Positions 41,562-42,596 of a stretch of DNA of 42,596 bases are shown piece after piece. How positions within the stretch are numbered: the first letter of the stretch is position 1; every line of letters starts with the position of its first letter. The notes beneath the pieces are model-generated. The model made no database searches, had not been told where the DNA came from, and saw only the letters and a list, made by a program, of their open reading frames with translations. The position numbers and the translations under genes were made by a program. The DNA comes from Limnohabitans sp. Rim8. Its GTDB lineage: Bacteria > Pseudomonadota > Gammaproteobacteria > Burkholderiales > Burkholderiaceae_C. The stretch covers positions 1-42,596 of the forward strand of contig NZ_CAMBNZ010000013.1 of the NCBI RefSeq assembly GCF_945869175.1, given 5' to 3'.

Positions 41562-42596
41562 GCCGTGGCGGTTTCCAGGGGCGCATCCACGTTGATGGCC
41601 GAACCCAGCCCCAAGGCTTGGTTGATGCGTGGCATGACTTCGTTGGCCATCAATTCCATCGATCGGCGTCCCAGTTGGGGGTCGACCAAGTCCATGCCGG
41701 CATAAACGATTTCACCAAATGGACCGGCCTTCTCACGCAAAGCCAGAATTTTGTCGGTCACCTCGTTCACAGTGCCGGTGATGACCAACTCGTCGAGCAA
41801 GCGGTCCAGCGTGACATGGCTGTCGTCTTCGTCCGCGTGTTTTTTGAAGATGATGTGCCGCTTGGACATCATCATCTTGGTTAACATTTGTCGGTAGTAA
41901 TAACGGTAAGGGCTGTTGGCGTCAGCACGGCCATAGCGGTTGGCCGTGGCGCTGTCGTCGCTCACAAAGATGGTGCGAGCCACACGCCAGTCGGCGGAAT
42001 TGGCCACTGTGTTGGCGGCGGTTTTGCCTTCGCAATAGTTGTCCCAATGGCTCGGCAGCCAATGGCCCATCAAAAAGTTGGCCGACATGGGGTGAAAGTC
42101 GCGCTTACCCATGGCGATGACGCCTTTGGAGAAAGGGGCGACCACGGTGCCCACAATTTCAGGCCGAGGTTTTTGATAGGGCTTCATCAATTCGCCCCGG
42201 CCAATCGATGGCACCGACGTCACTTGCGTGGTGACTTTGAAGCGGTTGTCTGGAAAATCGATGTTGTAGGGGGGCTCACGCTCCCAGATGGCCAGGATCA
42301 CATCGATGGCCTCGGCAAACATCTTGTTGCGGTCTTGGTCCAAAATACCCAGTGCTTCAGCGTCAGACGCCAATGCGCCAGGGCTGATGCCAAAGATGAA
42401 GCGGCCTTTGGCCAAGTGGTCAAACATGGCCGCTTGCGAGGCCAGCAAAGTTGGGTGTGAGTGCGACAGGTTGGAGGTGCCGCTGCCGAGTTTGATGTTC
42501 TGGGTTTCCGGGATCAAAGTGGCCAAAAACAGCAAGCTGTTGGTCACGTTTTCGGCTTTGTCGGTCAAATGCTCGCCCACAAAAGCATCGTAAAAA
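41558..42596 (-). CDS. Luciferase-like (LLM) flavin-dependent monooxygenase, N-terminus beyond window
   Basis: 345 C-terminal residues of an LLM-class flavin monooxygenase. The frame is open to the window edge (upstream residues 'FYDAFVGEH'), so the start lies outside and the internal GTG at 42580 is not the start. Typical barrel motifs are 'FVGEHLTDKAENV', 'IKLGSGTSNLSHSHPTLLAS' and 'GRFIFGISPGAL'; 'LDRLLDELVITGTVNEVTDK' and 'EIVYAGMDLVDPQLGRRSME' are near the end. It uses reduced flavin and O2, probably supplied by the adjacent reductase. Size and sequence recall the limonene/alkanal-type branch; the substrate is unknown. Confidence 0.88.
   Translation of the reverse strand, partial: FYDAFVGEHLTDKAENVTNSLLFLATLIPETQNIKLGSGTSNLSHSHPTLLASQAAMFDHLAKGRFIFGISPGALASDAEALGILDQDRNKMFAEAIDVILAIWEREPPYNIDFPDNRFKVTTQVTSVPSIGRGELMKPYQKPRPEIVGTVVAPFSKGVIAMGKRDFHPMSANFLMGHWLPSHWDNYCEGKTAANTVANSADWRVARTIFVSDDSATANRYGRADANSPYRYYYRQMLTKMMMSKRHIIFKKHADEDDSHVTLDRLLDELVITGTVNEVTDKILALREKAGPFGEIVYAGMDLVDPQLGRRSMELMANEVMPRINQALGLGSAINVDAPLETATA

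Noticed and set aside
1..42596. CRISPR arrays, tRNA or rRNA genes, prophage, toxin-antitoxin or defence systems
   Set aside because: None was found on reading both strands; genes are metabolic, transport or maintenance functions throughout.

Overview
The window looks like chromosomal DNA of a betaproteobacterium of the order Burkholderiales, most likely a Comamonadaceae member (Limnohabitans/Rhodoferax-like). This is inferred from the moderately high GC, three Bug-family (tripartite tricarboxylate) binding proteins, a monomeric NADP isocitrate dehydrogenase, an iron HPPD, a DUF6352 gene, an SAH riboswitch and a methionine synthase split at a domain border. No rRNA, tRNA, CRISPR, phage or transposase gene was seen. 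The DNA is gene-dense, with many 4-bp ATGA overlaps, and no gene-free stretch exceeds 300 bp.

Layout. 1-5.4 kb: partial DUF3237 gene, YebC-family protein, isocitrate dehydrogenase with a strong terminator, YegD-like Hsp70 protein, small DUF3297 protein. 5.4-10.7 kb: an aconitase-superfamily hydratase in which a LeuD-like domain is fused in front of a LeuC-like domain. It is transcribed divergently from an HMG-CoA-lyase-like gene, a class III CoA-transferase and a Bug protein. Together these could form a C5/C6 hydroxy-acid (for example citramalate) catabolic module. 10.9-16.4 kb: HPPD, MGMT-like small protein, recQ, queC, exported metallophosphoesterase.

16.4-27 kb: the two halves of cobalamin-dependent methionine synthase. 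The homocysteine module (metH1) and the folate/B12/activation module (metH2) are 6.8 kb apart. Between them lie a tyrosine-phosphatase-like gene and a cyanate-utilisation locus: soluble PAS histidine kinase, NarL-type regulator, NrtABD-like ABC transporter and cyanase. metH2 has its own SAH riboswitch. Its 3' pseudoknot strand can instead pair with the ribosome-binding site, so an ON-type translational switch can be read directly from the sequence.

27-35.2 kb: DUF6352 gene, periplasmic FKBP isomerase, a ynjBCD-ynjF transporter operon (ABC transporter plus CDP-alcohol phosphatidyltransferase), and a large fusion of a TVP38/VTT membrane domain with an FAD/NAD(P) disulfide oxidoreductase. 35.3-42.6 kb: an accessory catabolic region with a Rieske oxygenase, two Bug proteins, an SDR, a two-subunit CoA-transferase, a flavin reductase and a flavin-dependent monooxygenase that runs off the window edge. 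Its substrate cannot be named from sequence.

Assignments rest on reading motifs and recalling families, with no database search. Start codons were chosen from Shine-Dalgarno sequences and family length; alternatives are given where they matter.
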